A DNA stretch of 64,000 nucleotides from Toxorhynchites rutilus septentrionalis (GCF_029784135.1 NC_073745.1:106712365-106776364); one strand, 5' to 3'; shown: positions 46,216-58,841, numbered from the stretch's first letter. The notes: generated from the letters alone by a model not told the origin. Numbers and translations are program-made.

Positions 46216-47047
46216 ATAGAAATTGAGATCTAGAGAAGATTGTAAAAATCTATTGCTAGATTTTTTCTTGTCTTTTTCATGCAAAATAAGTTTTTTTTTC
46301 AAATGACTTTTAGTTTACAAATCAAATGATAAAAAACGGTTGAGAAGTTGATTCTGTTGAAAAAATCATGCTTTTTCGGACCAGTTTGACCGGTAAAGGA
46401 TCAGTTTAATGACGAAATTAAAATTTTTTTACGAATTTTTGAGTAATTGCATAACTTTTTTCTGTGAAATTGCTGTACAAAAATTCCAAGTGCATACGTG
46501 TAACTTTGTGTGAAAATAAAATGTTAATTATCGAATGAAAACAACAAATTTTGTTTGACATAAGTGTTATGAATAGGGTGAATAATTTATCTACTATTCG
46601 TTATAAACAAATTAATTGTAATTTATAATGGTGATTGTATAAATGTATTCGTGAACCTGAACATGTATTTCCTTTAAGGGTCTGTTCAAAATATGGAAAC
46701 TTTTATCCAGGAAATCATCTCTTGAAAACTTCTTGTTTATTTGAAATGTAGTCTTCGACGATTTTTGTGATTGTTCATGGGTTATTGAGATATTTTATAT
46801 TTTAAACAGAGTGTACGTAACATTAATTTTAAAAAACAAAAACTTCTTTTTCTCAGGAATAATCCTTAGAATATTCATATTCATTTATAAAAGAATTTTC
46901 ATAACAGCGCTTACTTTTGTATAGACTGATAATCAAACTATAGAAAACAAAATTCGAAAAAAAGCTATTCTTTGTAGCTTGATAGCTTGATGATTCTTGA
47001 TAGCTCTTGAATTGTCGATTTTATGATAAATTGTGCATAGAACCATG
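46216..47047. other. No gene seen
   Basis: AT-rich DNA. GGGTCTGTTCAAAATATGG at 46678 resembles the mariner-like word at 6315. No coding region. Confidence 0.35.
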
Positions 47048-47049
47048 TA

Positions 47050-49789
47050 CAGGTCGAACTCGAATATATACAGACTCGACTATATATGATTCTATTATAT
47101 AAAATTTTGGACTCGATTATATACAGTTTGATTTTTTTTGGTTACATTTCAAATATGACTTATTTCAAGAAAAAATGTAGCCTTTCGTTTGTTTATTTGT
47201 TTATTATTATTGGATTATAGGCCGTAAGCCCGCTATCCTTCTTAAAATTAACATGAAGACATCAAACACACATTTAAAACACATTTACATTTAGTTGGTT
47301 CCTTAAAAATAATCTTAATTTCCTTCGAATCTCTTCTGTTGTCATACTCACAGAAACCACATCTTGTAGCACGTTAAACTCACTCATGAATCTAGTTGTC
47401 GGTTCGTGCTGTATGTAGTTCCTGTGTCTTAGGGGTGGATTGAACACCCTCCGGCGACGAAGTGAAATGGGGATGGTATTAAAGCAGATCCGGTCGTTAA
47501 GACACGGACTTCTGATCCGTCCACTCAGTACATTGCAAAAGAATGTTATATCCGCGATCTTGTGTCTGCTGCTGATAGTATCCAGGTCTACCAAACAGCA
47601 GAGATCTTCATATGCTGGCAGGTGTTCTCCTCTCCATCCTAGATTTCTCAGCGTAAACTTCAGGAACCTTTTCTGGACATTTTCAAGTCTTTGGATGGGC
47701 AAATCATATTGCGGTCGTCACACCAGACTCGCAAAGTCGAGTTTGGACCGTACAAGAGTGGTGTAAATTTTTAGAATAACATGCGGATCGGAGAAATCTT
47801 GCCCGAAGCGACGAGTGAGTGCAAATAATTTCAATGCTTCTTTTACTATTCGTTCTATGTGACAGTTAAAGGAAAGGGATCGATCCATCGTCACACCTAA
47901 ATCGCGAACATTCTCTATATGTTGTAGGTTCGAACATCCTAGCCTATAGTTGAATGTTATCGGCTGAACATTCCTTGTGTAGATCATGACGGAGCATTTG
48001 TTGGGGTTCACACTCAATCCGTTGCTCTCGACGAACCTCCCAAAATTGTGCAAATCCTTCTGAAGCAGATGGCAGTCATAGATGTCTTTCACGGGAAGAA
48101 ACATGTTCACGTCATCAGCGTATATGAGGACTTTTGCGTTAGTCAAGAATGATGGTAATTCATCCATAACCATGACGTATAGAATAGTCCCCAAATGACT
48201 ACCTTGCGGAACTCCGGAATGGAAACCAAAGGACCTAGATGTGTTGTTATGCACTTTTACGTATTGTGTTCTACTCTCTAGGTACGTTTTGATCCATTCG
48301 AACATATTCCCGTGAATGCCGAAATCAGCAACCGCGCGCATTATACTGTTTATTCCTACCACATCGAAAGCCTTACTCATGTCTGTATAAATACAGTCCA
48401 CTTGACACCCTTTTGATGTACGATCAGTGACGGTAGAGGAAAATTCACAAAGGTTCGTCACAACAGACTTTCCTTTTAAGAAACCATGCTGTGTTTCTGA
48501 AACTCGGTCAATAATGCGCTCGTAAATGTGGAAGTAAACAAGTCACTCAAACAGTTCCGGTATCGCAGATTGAATTGCGACGCCCCGGTAGTTTTCAGCA
48601 TGTGAACGAGAGCCCTTTTTAATAGATTGGAATAACATGTGAGATTTTCTACAGTTGCGGAAAGTAGCCGGACGAAAGCGAAGCATTGAATAGCATAGTC
48701 AGCGGTTCGACAAGTTCATCCTTAAATTCTTTCAAAGATTTTGTGGGGAGTCTATCTGGTTCTGCTGACTTACCCGAGTCTAGATCCAATAGACCTTGTT
48801 CCACTTCATGATACGATAACTCCAACAAGTCAGCGGTTCTGTAGATTGAAGAGTCGACGGTATTCGGTTGGTCGTTCTGATAAACGCTCATAAAATACTC
48901 TGCACAGAGCTCGGCGGTCTCCTGTCCACAAGTCGAAGATCGGTTACCATAGGTTATTACCTCCGGAATTCCACTGTTCTATACGTCTACTATTCACAAA
49001 TTTTCAAAAAGATTTCGGATTTTCCTTTATCTCATTCTGGATCCCAGTGATGTACACTTGATACGCTTCTCTGTGTAACACTTTAAACGATCGCTTTCAA
49101 CGTTAAGGTGAAATTTAAGTGGCTATTACATGTACAGTGGGGTAAAAATCGTGATTTTTGTAGATTTTGCTTGAATTTTCACCAGGAATTGTTTGTATCG
49201 ATATTGCATCCAAATTAAGATGTATAAAAGTTAGGTGTCAAAACACAAATTGAAGAATGGTTAGAGAGCTTCAATTTAATTGATAGAAACGATCAAGTTT
49301 GATAGAATTTTTTGGGATAAAATTAATAATAATACTTTGAAAATTATTGACTCGCTTCCAAAATGTTATTCAGATCCACTAATTTAGATGTTCCACCACT
49401 ATATCCTGTACTAAATTTTCTCATCTTTCAAATAAAAGCAACATAATCGCCAGTTTGAGGCAACAGAGTCCGAAACAAAAAAAAAGTTCTATAACTCTGT
49501 CATTGTTGAAATTCGAACAAATGCGTAGAATTTGTTTTTGTTTTCTTCAAATATGATCGTCTATCTTTTCCTGAGAGAATCTGAATGAATTTATTTTTTT
49601 CATATGAGAAAGGTGTTTTCTGATTTTGAGGGGATGAATAAAAAATCAAATTCTTCTTTTATGTTAAAAAAAACAAAAATACATGCATAAAAAACGATTG
49701 AAACATTTTTTTTTAAATCGATTATATACAGGATTTGATGATATACAGTGAAAAGAAATCGGACGCTGTATATAATCGAGTCCGCCCTG
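47050..49789 (+). mobile_element. TA-inserting element F, copy F1
   Basis: Flanked by TA on both sides (47048-47049, 49790-49791). The left end is CAGGTCGAACTCGAATATAT and the right end, reverse-complemented, is CAGGGCGGACTCGATTATAT. Left and right subterminal regions match those of F2 (57440-60677) in the reversed order, proving a family with distinct ends. The internal part 49102-49700 is shared with F2 and with 8086-8640. A LINE fragment (47192-49100) is inserted in it. No transposase of its own is present. TA target and CAG ends fit the Tc1/mariner/pogo superfamily. Confidence 0.8.
47192..49100 (-). pseudogene. Jockey/CR1-type LINE, 5' truncated
   Basis: On the minus strand, from about 49100: FKVLHREAYQVYITGIQNE, then (shifted) TCGQETAELCAEYFMSVYQN, LLDLDSGKSAEPDRLPTKSL, a break, then 48461-47718 with VDCIYTDMSKAFDVV (motif A), SGVPQGSHLGTILYVMVMDE (motif B), LIYADDVNMF (motif C) and LGVTMDRSLSF. 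A frame change near 47710 leads into ENVQKRFLKFTLRNLGW to the end at 47274. The 3' tail reads AATAATAATAAACAAATAAA at about 47195-47215. No RNase H is present. Only a few lesions break the reverse transcriptase. It sits inside F1. Confidence 0.88.
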
Positions 49790-50064
49790 TACTGAATTTA
49801 CTTTAAAATGAGTAGAAATGTTGTAAAAAATACAAATGTGGTATTTTTATGCAAGTGTATTTTAATTCCCTTTTTCCAGTGTGATCTATTATTTTTTTAA
49901 CAATATCGTAGTGGACAAATTTTGACCAAACAAATAAATTTCCAATAATGATTTTTGAAATAAAGGCCCTATGTTTGGATACTAAAAAAAAAGCATTTCG
50001 TGAAATCACTACAAGTTCTAACTTTGAATAATAAAGTGATAATAAAAAGATAAATGGAACTACG
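49790..50064. other. No gene seen
   Basis: AT-rich spacer between F1 and C3. Confidence 0.35.
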
Positions 50065-51130
50065 GATGGGTTATACCTATGATATAATCGCAAGGTTGAC
50101 GTAAGACTTCCGTTGGCTTAGTAATCATTTGTGTTTTTTTTTAATTAGCAATAATCGCACCTCGGATGTTCCTCATTGGGTAAGATATCGCTGCTGCGCA
50201 GATCTATCTTTTGTATGTATTCGTTAAATTATTGACTAAACTAGTGAATGAATGAAACAATTTGCGAATTCAATTGCAAACAAATCCCATTTTAGGTCAA
50301 TTCATGCATTATGGTAGTGGTTATCACAGCCAATAGTCATCAACATTTTGCCTATTTAATCATTAATCGGTATGCGTAGAAGTTCAGTGATCTGGCAACA
50401 TGAAGGGATATGCAGTCTTGAATAACCAAGCTAAAGCGTTATTGGTTTCGGAATCTGTGTTAGGAAAACACATTCCGGTTTGCAAAAATTGCAAGCGAGT
50501 ACAAAAGTACTCGCAGCTTGCATCTCATTTACAATTCCAATTTCCCCAGGCTACATGGTTTTGAAATCTGTGTTAGGGAAACATTCCGATTTGCAAAGAC
50601 GCAAACGAGTACAAAATTACCCGCTGCATGCATCTATTTTGCAATGCCAGTTTCCCCAGGCTCTATGGTTTTGAAATCTGTGTTAGGGAAACATTCCGAT
50701 TTGCAAAAAATGCAACCAAGTACAAAAGTACTCGTTGATTGCATCTAATTTGCAATGCCAGTTTCCCCAGGCTCCATTGTTTTGAAGTCTGTGTTAGGGA
50801 AACATCCATTCATTCCAGCGATGGTACCTCAATCGTTGCGCAATCATAACTGAGTGGATTTCCGAGCGACACTCGCTTTCATACCGATTGATGTGATTTC
50901 AATAACCTGTTTTGAAAGCAATTTTAAGGCTATTGAGTTTTTGAATCAAAAAGTAACAAGCATAGAAATCGTAGACATTTAATTTTTCGAATGAAGTGTA
51001 TATCATACCATTTCGTTCAGTTGTTTTGGAGCTATTAACGCTCAAAATCTCGTTCTCCGGCGTAACGCTTTCGTTTTCGAAACTTTGAACTTACACCCTA
51101 GTATAGAAACGAAAGACGTAGTCCTACGTC
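50065..51130 (+). mobile_element. Helentron-like non-autonomous element, copy C3
   Basis: Start GATGGGTTATACCTATGATA with TTGACGTAAGACTT, and end GACGTAGTCCTACGTC preceded by the same 3' block as C1 and C2 (CTATTAACGCTCAAAATCTC). The interior differs from C1/C2: instead of the GGAACTGGCAG repeats it has a 112 bp tandem array (50456-50805). The promoter-like segment keeps TCAGTT (about 50849) but the TATA box is degraded to TATGAAAG. Non-coding. Confidence 0.65.
50456..50805 (+). repeat. Minisatellite, about 112 bp unit, just over three copies
   Basis: TCTGTGTTAGGGAAACATTC recurs at about 50453, 50565, 50677 and 50788, each followed by CGATTTGCAAA, a GAGTACAAAA box and TTTCCCCAGGCT. A diverged array of the same unit lies in C4 (59100-59430, opposite strand). 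Confidence 0.85.
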
Positions 51131-51834
51131 GAAAAGAACGAAAGGGAAATTGGGCAGCGGATGCACGATTCTGCGTCAAATTGCTTCAAATATATGAGTA
51201 TCCTAACCAAACAGTTCAGGAATGAAAACAGGACGTAAGCCAAAAAAAAAAAGTAATCAAAAAGTCATATTTTTTGAAGAATTTTATTGAATGAATAAAA
51301 CCGACGATAAAACCAATGAATGAAACATTTTTAGAAGTATCAGCTTTGAACTCCACAAAGAAGGTATGTTTAGATGCTGAGAAGACTTTGTGAAGGATAC
51401 AGTGGTTTTTGGAAATTTTATCATAAAGTTTGTCACATTCCAGATAAATGTTCTGTTTGGCATTCTGTTTGGTTTATGGTTCAAACAATGAGTCACGGCA
51501 ACACTTTGTCCAAAAAAGGATAATACCAGGTACTACCAGGCGAACACAAAATATATCAAGTAAGCTTTACGAATTCCTTACATTCTAGAAATTAGTTTTC
51601 CATTTTGAAAATATTTGAACACAGCGATTCACAACCGGGGAGGATTATTTGTTCCCCTTTCATGTAATCTATATGAACATGAAGTTTTTTTTGCTAATGC
51701 TACTTTGTGTTTCTGATCATTCAATAATGGACTTTAACTCTTTAATCTACAATGTCGAATTACACTCTTAGTGATTAGACTGTACTAGAACCTACAACAT
51801 CGAATCTGACGCTATCGGAATTGAAATCGTAGTA
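51131..51834. other. No gene seen
   Basis: AT-rich DNA; one short minus-strand frame (51284-51496) with no recognisable motif. Confidence 0.35.
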
Positions 51835-53096
51835 TTAGGCTGTCAAAAAAGTCCTGCGGTATTTTTTTTTTTTGAATCTTCAATTGTTCATAAAATTAGT
51901 TACAATCATCTGTTTTAAGTCAAATATGCGCCGTTTTGTTCGATGACTTGTTCCAAACGAGATGCCAGCTTCATAATACCCCTGTTATAGAAGCTCGCTT
52001 CCTTATTGGCAAAAAACTCGGATAGCCAATTTTCACAGGCCTCTTTTGTGGCTAACTTCTGACTACCTAGCTCGTTCGCCATGGACAAAAACAGGTGGTA
52101 GTTACTTGGTGCAAGGTCCGGACTATACGGCGGATGCAAAAGAACCTCCCATCCGAGCTCCCGGAGCTTCTGGCGCGTCGCCAAAGAAATGTGTGGCCTA
52201 GTGTTGTCCTGATGGAAGACAATGCGGCCTCTGTTTATCAAAGATGGCCTCTTCTTCATGAGTGCTACCTTCAAGCGGTCCAGTTGTTGGCAGTACAGGT
52301 CCGAATTGAGCTTATGGCCATAGGGAAGCAGCTCATAATTGATTATTCCTTGACAATTCCACCAAACACACAGCAGAACCTTCCTGGCCGTTAATGAGGG
52401 CTTGACCACCGTCTGAGCCGCTTCAGCGGGCTTCGACCACGACCGTTTGCGCTTCACGTTGTCGTAAGTGACCCACTTTTCATCGCCAGTCACCATCCGC
52501 TTCAGAAACGGGTCGATTTTGTTGCGATTCAGCAGCGATTCACATGCGTCGATACGGTCAAAGATGTTTTTTTGCGTCAACGTGTGTGGCACCCATACAT
52601 CGAGCTTCTTTGTGAATCCAAGCTTCTTCAAATGGTTAATAATGGTTTAATGACTTATCCCCAGCTCTTGGCCGATGCTACGGCTGCTACTATGCCGGTC
52701 TTTCTCGGCTAATTCAGCGATTTTGTCGCAATTTTCGACGACAGGCCTTCCGGAGCGTGGCGCATCTTCGACGACCTCTACACCAGAACGAAAGTCGTTG
52801 TGCGGTGGAAATGGAAACTGTATCGGGTCCAAATTTTATTGGCAGCTTGAGATGCATTTTTGCCTTTGTCATAGTAGTACTGTAAAATATGTCGGATTTT
52901 CTCTATATTTTGCTCCATATTTGCGACACTATAACTCACGAACAACTTAACCAAACAAAACACTGTCATGGATTATATTATAGCGCGCAACCTTTCCAAC
53001 AAGCTATAGTATGACTCGATACAATGAATACAACTAGAACTACGCGCTTACAACGACACCTCGCGGAAATACCGCACGACTTTTTTGACAGCCGAA
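51835..53096 (-). mobile_element. Complete-ended mariner, 1262 bp
   Basis: Both inverted ends are present: TTAGGCTGTCAAAAAAGTCC at 51835 and, reverse-complemented, TTCGGCTGTCAAAAAAGTCG ending at 53096. TA lies on both sides (51833-51834, 53097-53098). The transposase pseudogene fills the interior. Size and structure are those of a full mariner, but the gene is broken. Confidence 0.93.
51915..52918 (-). pseudogene. mariner transposase, broken, third catalytic D changed to N
   Basis: ATG at 52918 reads MEQNIEKIRHILQYYYDKGK and NASQAANKI; then the DNA-binding linker is scrambled by a deletion or frameshift near 52800-52835. It continues as DFRSGVEVVEDAPRSGRPV and SIGQELGISH, hits TAA at 52647-52649, and resumes in frame as TIINHLKKLGFTKKLDVWVPH. 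The catalytic core has TGDEKW (first D) and HQDNTRPH (second D), then SPDLAPSNYHLF, where the third aspartate 34 residues later is asparagine. So it would be inactive even without the other lesions. The C-terminus EQVIEQNGAYLT is complete. Related to the mariner at 7120. Confidence 0.92.
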
Positions 53097-53098
53097 TA

Positions 53099-56000
53099 CA
53101 AGTGGTTAATATAATACTGTTATATTTATCCTCGACTAGCCTTTCATTTTTCAATGTACTCCAACGCAATATTGATATTATTTTCCGTAGTTTTATGAAA
53201 TTTTGCCTCCTGTATTCCATCCAAATCAACTAATGAAATATTTTTAAAATTAATAACTATTTTTGCTGCGAACTAATTGAAATGGAAATTATCTAAGAAT
53301 TATTTGATATATTATACATTACGATTCCCTAATTCGCAAACGGTTTAAATTAACACAAATGGGAAGTACATCCATTTTCCCATACATTTATTCTGTGCAT
53401 TTCTGTCCTTATCTATCCATACTTTACATTTCAAGGAATTGATGTATCCGTGTGGTATAATTTTGATATACTACTGCGAATAATGCGTGCGTAAATCGCT
53501 CGCTAGAAATGTAAACGCAGCGTTCGTTCATACGGACACTGTAGGGAGAAAGAAGATATGGCAAATTAACCCCGTCTATTTATAAAGTATAGTATAAAAA
53601 AAACTTTTCACGATTTATAATACTCAGTCTCGATCCAACTAGCGAGCAGGCAGCTGTCCCACCTAATGCTGACGTCACCCACAACGGTTTTGCTGACACA
53701 AACTTCAAAAACGAAATCGTTCCACACACTGGAATAGTCTAAGATGTTTAAATGGTTCAAAATCTGTTTACTGTAACCATTGGGAGAGTGTAAATATATT
53801 ACATTGGGTTTTCTTGGATTGACAGCCACCCAATACAGAAAGTTTGTTGGTGTCTTTCGTTTACTACACAGCGCCAAAGAACCCGAATGAATCAAAGTCT
53901 CGCTCCATAGTGTTTAAAGTTGACTTCTTGTCTACGAAATTGTGTTACATTGAATAAAATTAATATCGATTATCATCAGCAGATCTTTAAAAGTCTTAGA
54001 ACTGAACTAAGTATCTTACAATATAAACTGTATTTCTGCTATTATCCAGAATGGTTCTTTAAAGTTGCACAAATATATGGAGCCAACATTGACATTGTGA
54101 GTCCGACCGCTTACAATGACCGGAATATCCTCTCCCGAGGCAATTGGGGGGACACAAACCAGTGACGTTCCTCTGTTATTGAATATTTCATGTATTTTAC
54201 GGATCGAATAGGGCTCGTAGAGAGGACGCATGATTTTTCACACAAAAATTCCCCATGAATAATGCGGTTTTGTGCGGTCCCTTGTAGCCCACCACAGAAG
54301 GAACCGACCGAAAGCGAACGACCGTCCACTCCGGGGGGACCAATGCGCTCGTGTATATGTATAGAAAAAACGAGACAAACGTTTAAGTTTAAGGGAATGG
54401 CCATTCCGTCCGGGAGAAAGTGGCGGAAGGGAATGGTGCGGGGAAGGTGCTTTTGTGTTAGTTTCTGCGAATCTTACCGTTCTTTCCGACCCAAATATGC
54501 AGGATAATTAACTCGACGGGGGCGACGGCATTGGGGAGGTGTGTGTGTGTGCGAAGGGCTCGGTCAACCAAAAACAGAGAGACAACCAGCTTTTGTCATT
54601 ATCGTCAAAAAGTTACGATTCTCGGTCTCGGTTGGGGTTCGGGGGGTAGGCTTGGCTCTGAAGATCATTAAAAAACCCACAAGCTGGGTAGAAATACCCC
54701 GACTGCCGACTATTGACACAGTTCGGTCCCAGGTGGGAATTATTACGGGTGCATTAACTGGCGACCATATGCTGATGGAAACGGACGGATAATTAGCAAT
54801 GTTTAATTCATCCAAAATTAATGATCAGCTCATAAAAAGCGATGAAAAACATAATGCGTCCCCATGAATTTCATTTTTTCTGTGGAACAACCCGATAGTC
54901 AACAGTAGTTTCCACAGCTTTGAACAGTTATCTACTGTGTTCAACCGAATTTGCATCAATCAAACCATGAAAAGCCTAACCTCTCACCATTTTAATGACG
55001 TACAAAGGATCGCCGGGAAAAAATGGAAAAGACTCGGAGTGCTCTCATGAAGCCTGAATGACTGAGCAGCTGAGAGACGTGTTCTAAAAGTCTCTTGAAA
55101 TTAAAATTATAATTGAACATGGAGATAAGTGCTTGTCCTTGTCTTCGTCTTTGCTTTTTTTCCATCTCAGCTCGCTTCCCACTTCCTTCCCGTGGCATCG
55201 GCCAGGTTCGGCACACAGTTGCCAAGCAGGGCTGCGCGCTGGGACCTATTTTATGTAGTTTTAATGATGTCGCTTTGCACCTATTTTGGGCTCCTTCTCT
55301 AAGTAGCCGCCGGAGGGGCAAAGCTGCGGAAGGAAAACCGCTCATGCTAAGTGATAATGTCGACAGCATACGTTTTCCGCCTACAGAAGGGCTGCCGGTA
55401 GACTTCTGCTGAACTAGCAGTAGTGGAGTAGCGCTTCCAACAAGCAGACAGATTCACTTCGCTTGTAAATGCTAATTAATTAATGTTCATTTTTCATTAA
55501 CTACCCAAGATTACAAATTTTATCACTTTTTATGCGGCCCCTGCTGGTGGGAAATATCGCATTGAGTGAAGGAGCAAAGGATTTGTTCGATCATTCGCAG
55601 CTCATCAAAATTTCACAAAATTAAAGTGCACAAACTTTTCTTTCTCTCCTTTTTCGTGAGCCCTTCAAAACAACAGACTCGATCTCTCAACGATAGGCGC
55701 AACTTCATTATCTGCCTTCAGCTGTTGCTGGTTTTTTTTGTCTCAACTAGCTTGACTGTGTGACATTATTATTATTTTTATTATTGTTGGGATAGAGCAC
55801 ATCCCCACGCTCGGGATGACGCCATGATTTGTTTGCTTTTGGGCAAATTGCTCACATCCTTCTTCGGTACGCCTTCGCACACCCCGCTTTATTGCGTCGG
55901 TCGGTTCAAGCTCATCGCTGGAGTTCAACTCATTTGCGGCTCTCCTCGAGCGGGTGGATTTTCGCTTTCCACAAACAAACAGCAGGCAGACTAGAGAGCG

Positions 56001-57060
56001 ACCGAAGGATGAGTCATATTCTCTTTTTTTTCCTCCACAGCGCATGAAAATATACCGAGAGTGAAGTTCATAGCTTCGGGCTAAAAATACTCAGTCAATA
56101 TTTGAGCAAATTCTCATATCGTCATCATCTTTTCTACCCCCACTTCGTTTCCCGTCACCAAGTGGGATTCGCCACTCTCGTCGTCTGTTCGGGGGATGAA
56201 AATGGAAAAAAAACATCGAAAAGAACTCAATAAAATCGAGCCAGCCTCTGGTCTGGCCCTGGCTTAGGGGGAATGATTAATATACTTCCTTTAATTTTTC
56301 GAAAACGGGGAAAAACCAAGCGAATGCTGCCATACTCTCGAACCACCAAATGGATTCGCATGTGTGGTGGAATCAGTAATATGAAATGGAAAAAAACCGC
56401 GTTCGCCAGGTCTGCTGCATGCACCAGCTGTCAACGTCACTTGCATTAAGAGAAGCGAAAAGGGGCTGAATGACGGATGTCATTCACGTGTACACAGCCC
56501 CAAGAGTCTGTTCTACCGGCATATATTTTATTTTTCTTGTAAAACTTAGGCTCGTGTTGAGGCTCGATGCTCGGTGACTCGTGGCAGCCGTCGTCCGATG
56601 ACGGTGAGGGCCGGGAAATTAATTTAAATTTTCAAGCGTCAATTGAATTCAATTTTAATTTCATCATTTTTTCATCTGTTTCGCTTATCATCCGGGACGG
56701 CTGAGTGCTTTCGTTCCTGGGGAACAGCAGTTTAAGCGAAGTGTGTTGGCGAAGCCGCTCATCACTGTATTGAACAGAAGAAAAAAAACACAAACCAATG
56801 CACGAGCCATTGATTTACGTTATGAATATAATTGAATATCAATGTACAGCACTTATAGGGCCAGATAATACTGGGGGTAATGGGTAATACCACCACCGAT
56901 TTCGTCCGGACTGCCTGTTTTGAAACTATGGCGACTTAATGTAATGTGACAAATTTCAAAATTTTGTCAAATTTTGGGTTAGGCTACATGAAAAGTCAGA
57001 TGGAATTTATTTAGTGCTGTTATAAAAAAGCAATGATATAACTGTTCCTTTTTTGACAAA
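53099..57060. other. Non-repetitive island 5, no gene called
   Basis: From about 53560 to 57000 the sequence is unique within the window and GC-richer in part. A minus-strand frame at 53608-53895 has a protein-like composition but no recognised domain. TAAT-rich stretches (54780-54830, 56620-56680) and a GT run at 54540 are notable. It may be host intron or regulatory DNA. Confidence 0.4.
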
Positions 57061-57062
57061 TA

Positions 57063-57260
57063 TACAGGGTTTTCCATTTCGGGCTTCCGAAAGTATACAG
57101 CCCTGCGCTGACAACCGTTTGACATAGCTGTCAACCAAAGCGTCATATCGTTAGTTGAATGTCTGCCATTTTACAATATGGATCGTTTTAGCATCGCACA
57201 ACGTGTTAATTTTGTTAAATTATACTATAAAAAGGATGAAAATCGAATATACGTAACCCA
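57063..57260 (+). pseudogene. IS630/Tc1-type element, 5' end and transposase N-terminus
   Basis: CAGGGTTTTCCATTTCGGGC is a terminal sequence typical of an insect Tc1-superfamily lineage, followed about 100 bases on by an ATG (57178) reading MDRFSIAQRVNFVKLYYKKD, the start of the helix-turn-helix transposases of that lineage. Similarity ends by about 57260. Confidence 0.6.
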
Positions 57261-57437
57261 CATAAATTCGAAAGTCTTGATACTTTTCGAACAAAAGTAA
57301 AATAAGCAACTATAATAAAAAAAGTTTAATTATAACAAAGTTTGTTGTGAAAACAATGATTACAAAAGTTTAATTTTTTGTTAAACCGACATGCCACTAT
57401 ATACGCCATAATTAAGGATTTTGGGACCAGTTTCCAG
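57261..57437. other. No gene seen
   Basis: Short AT-rich spacer before element F2. Confidence 0.35.
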
Positions 57438-57539
57438 TACAGGCCGGACTCGATTATATACAGTCTCCAATTTCTTTTCACTGTATATAATCGAATCAAA
57501 AAAGAAAAAAAAAACTAATTGCTCTATATACACAAATTC

Positions 57540-58190
57540 TCCTCTTACGGCAACTAAGTCGGATAAGTTCGGTACAACTGTACTGGATTCCTGGCCATTG
57601 TCGAATAGAGGGAAACGAGCGAGCAGATGAACTTGCCAGGAACGGCTCAAGCTCACCTTTCACTGGTCCAGAACCATTCTGTGGAATTTCTGACTGTGTG
57701 TTGAAAGGTGAGCTGAAGAACTGGGAAGACCGGGAAGTGTTAGCCAACTGGTTGGCGGTACAACTTAACCAGTCAAAAAAATTATCACGCCGAGTATTAA
57801 AATTACTCAACAATTGCTGAGTCTTAATAAGAAAGACTTAGGCACAATAACAGGCCTTATAACAGGACACTGTCCTAGTAAATACCATCTCAAAAACATA
57901 GGTTTAGTGCAAGATGATATTTGTCGTTTTTGTAATACCGAAAGCGAAACCTCAGAACATTTGCTCTGTAATTGTGGAGCTCTAACTAGACGCAGACTTC
58001 AATACCTTGATAAGGCTATTCTGGAGCCCAAGGAAATTTGGTCTGCGTCGCCGATCAGGATTATAAAATTTATCAAACAGAGTATTCCTGATTGGCACCT
58101 ATCTCGCTATAGCTTTCAGTCTACTTCTTCATCAATAAGCAGTAGGTAAGCTTGAAGCGGAGTACAAAAAAAAATGGGATATACCACAAT
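57540..58190 (+). pseudogene. LINE ORF2 3' end: RNase H and zinc-knuckle tail
   Basis: Reads VQLYWIPGHCRIEGNERADE, the last part of an RNase H domain (H and D of GHxxxxGNExAD), then PFTGPEPFCGIS and LKNWEDREVLANWLAVQLN. A frameshift near 57800 leads to the frame 57814-58149: LGTITGLITGHCPSKYHLKN, CRFCNTESETSEHLLCNC (C-terminal cysteine motif) and PIRIIKFIKQSIPDW. It differs from the LINE at 32384, so a second RNase H-bearing lineage is present. The 5' part is missing. Confidence 0.85.
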
Positions 58191-58193
58191 AGT

Positions 58194-58840
58194 TCAGAAT
58201 AATGGACGCAGTGGTTCACATCCAACAGGGAAATATACACAAATGATGCACAAATACACAAATATGAAAGAAGAATTTAATTCTTGATTCATCCTCTTAA
58301 AGTCAGAAAATACCTTCCTCATATAAAAAATTATACATACATATTCGGAATCCTTCAGGAAGTGATAGAGGAACATATTGCATGAATAAAATCCTTCTAC
58401 GCATTTGTCCGAATTTCAACAATGAAAGAGTTATTCTTTTTGTACCGGGCTGTGTTTTCCATAAACTGACATTACTTTAAAAAGTATGTTCCGTAGTACG
58501 ATTCTGTTGTTCCAATTGAAAAGATAAGTGATTTAGTACCCGATATAGTTGTGAAACATCTAAAATAGTGGACAACTTTCGGAAGTTAAAATATAATAGT
58601 TAGTGTTTTCTAAACTGTTATTACTAATATAACCCAAAACATCCATAATAGACTTGATTGAAACTAATGCTCTCTAACCGTCCCACAAGTTGTTTTTTGA
58701 CACTCAACTTCTATCTTTCTTAATTTCGCTCCAATATCATTATAAACAATTCCCGGTGAGCCTTCAATCAAAATCTTTAAAAATCACGATTTTTACTCCT
58801 AATAATAGGCAATTAATTTTTACCTTAACCTTGGATTTTT
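58194..58840 (-). mobile_element. Internal sequence of F2
   Basis: Colinear on the minus strand with 49102-49700 in F1 (AAAAATCGTGATTTTT, then GAAATTCGGACAAATGCGTA, then GAATTAAATTCTTCTTTC). Non-coding. Confidence 0.7.
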
Positions 58841-58841
58841 T

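Noticed and set aside
50456..50805. CRISPR-like array
   Set aside because: The ~112 bp unit repeats along its whole length with no unique spacers, lies inside a mobile element of a eukaryote, and has no cas genes.
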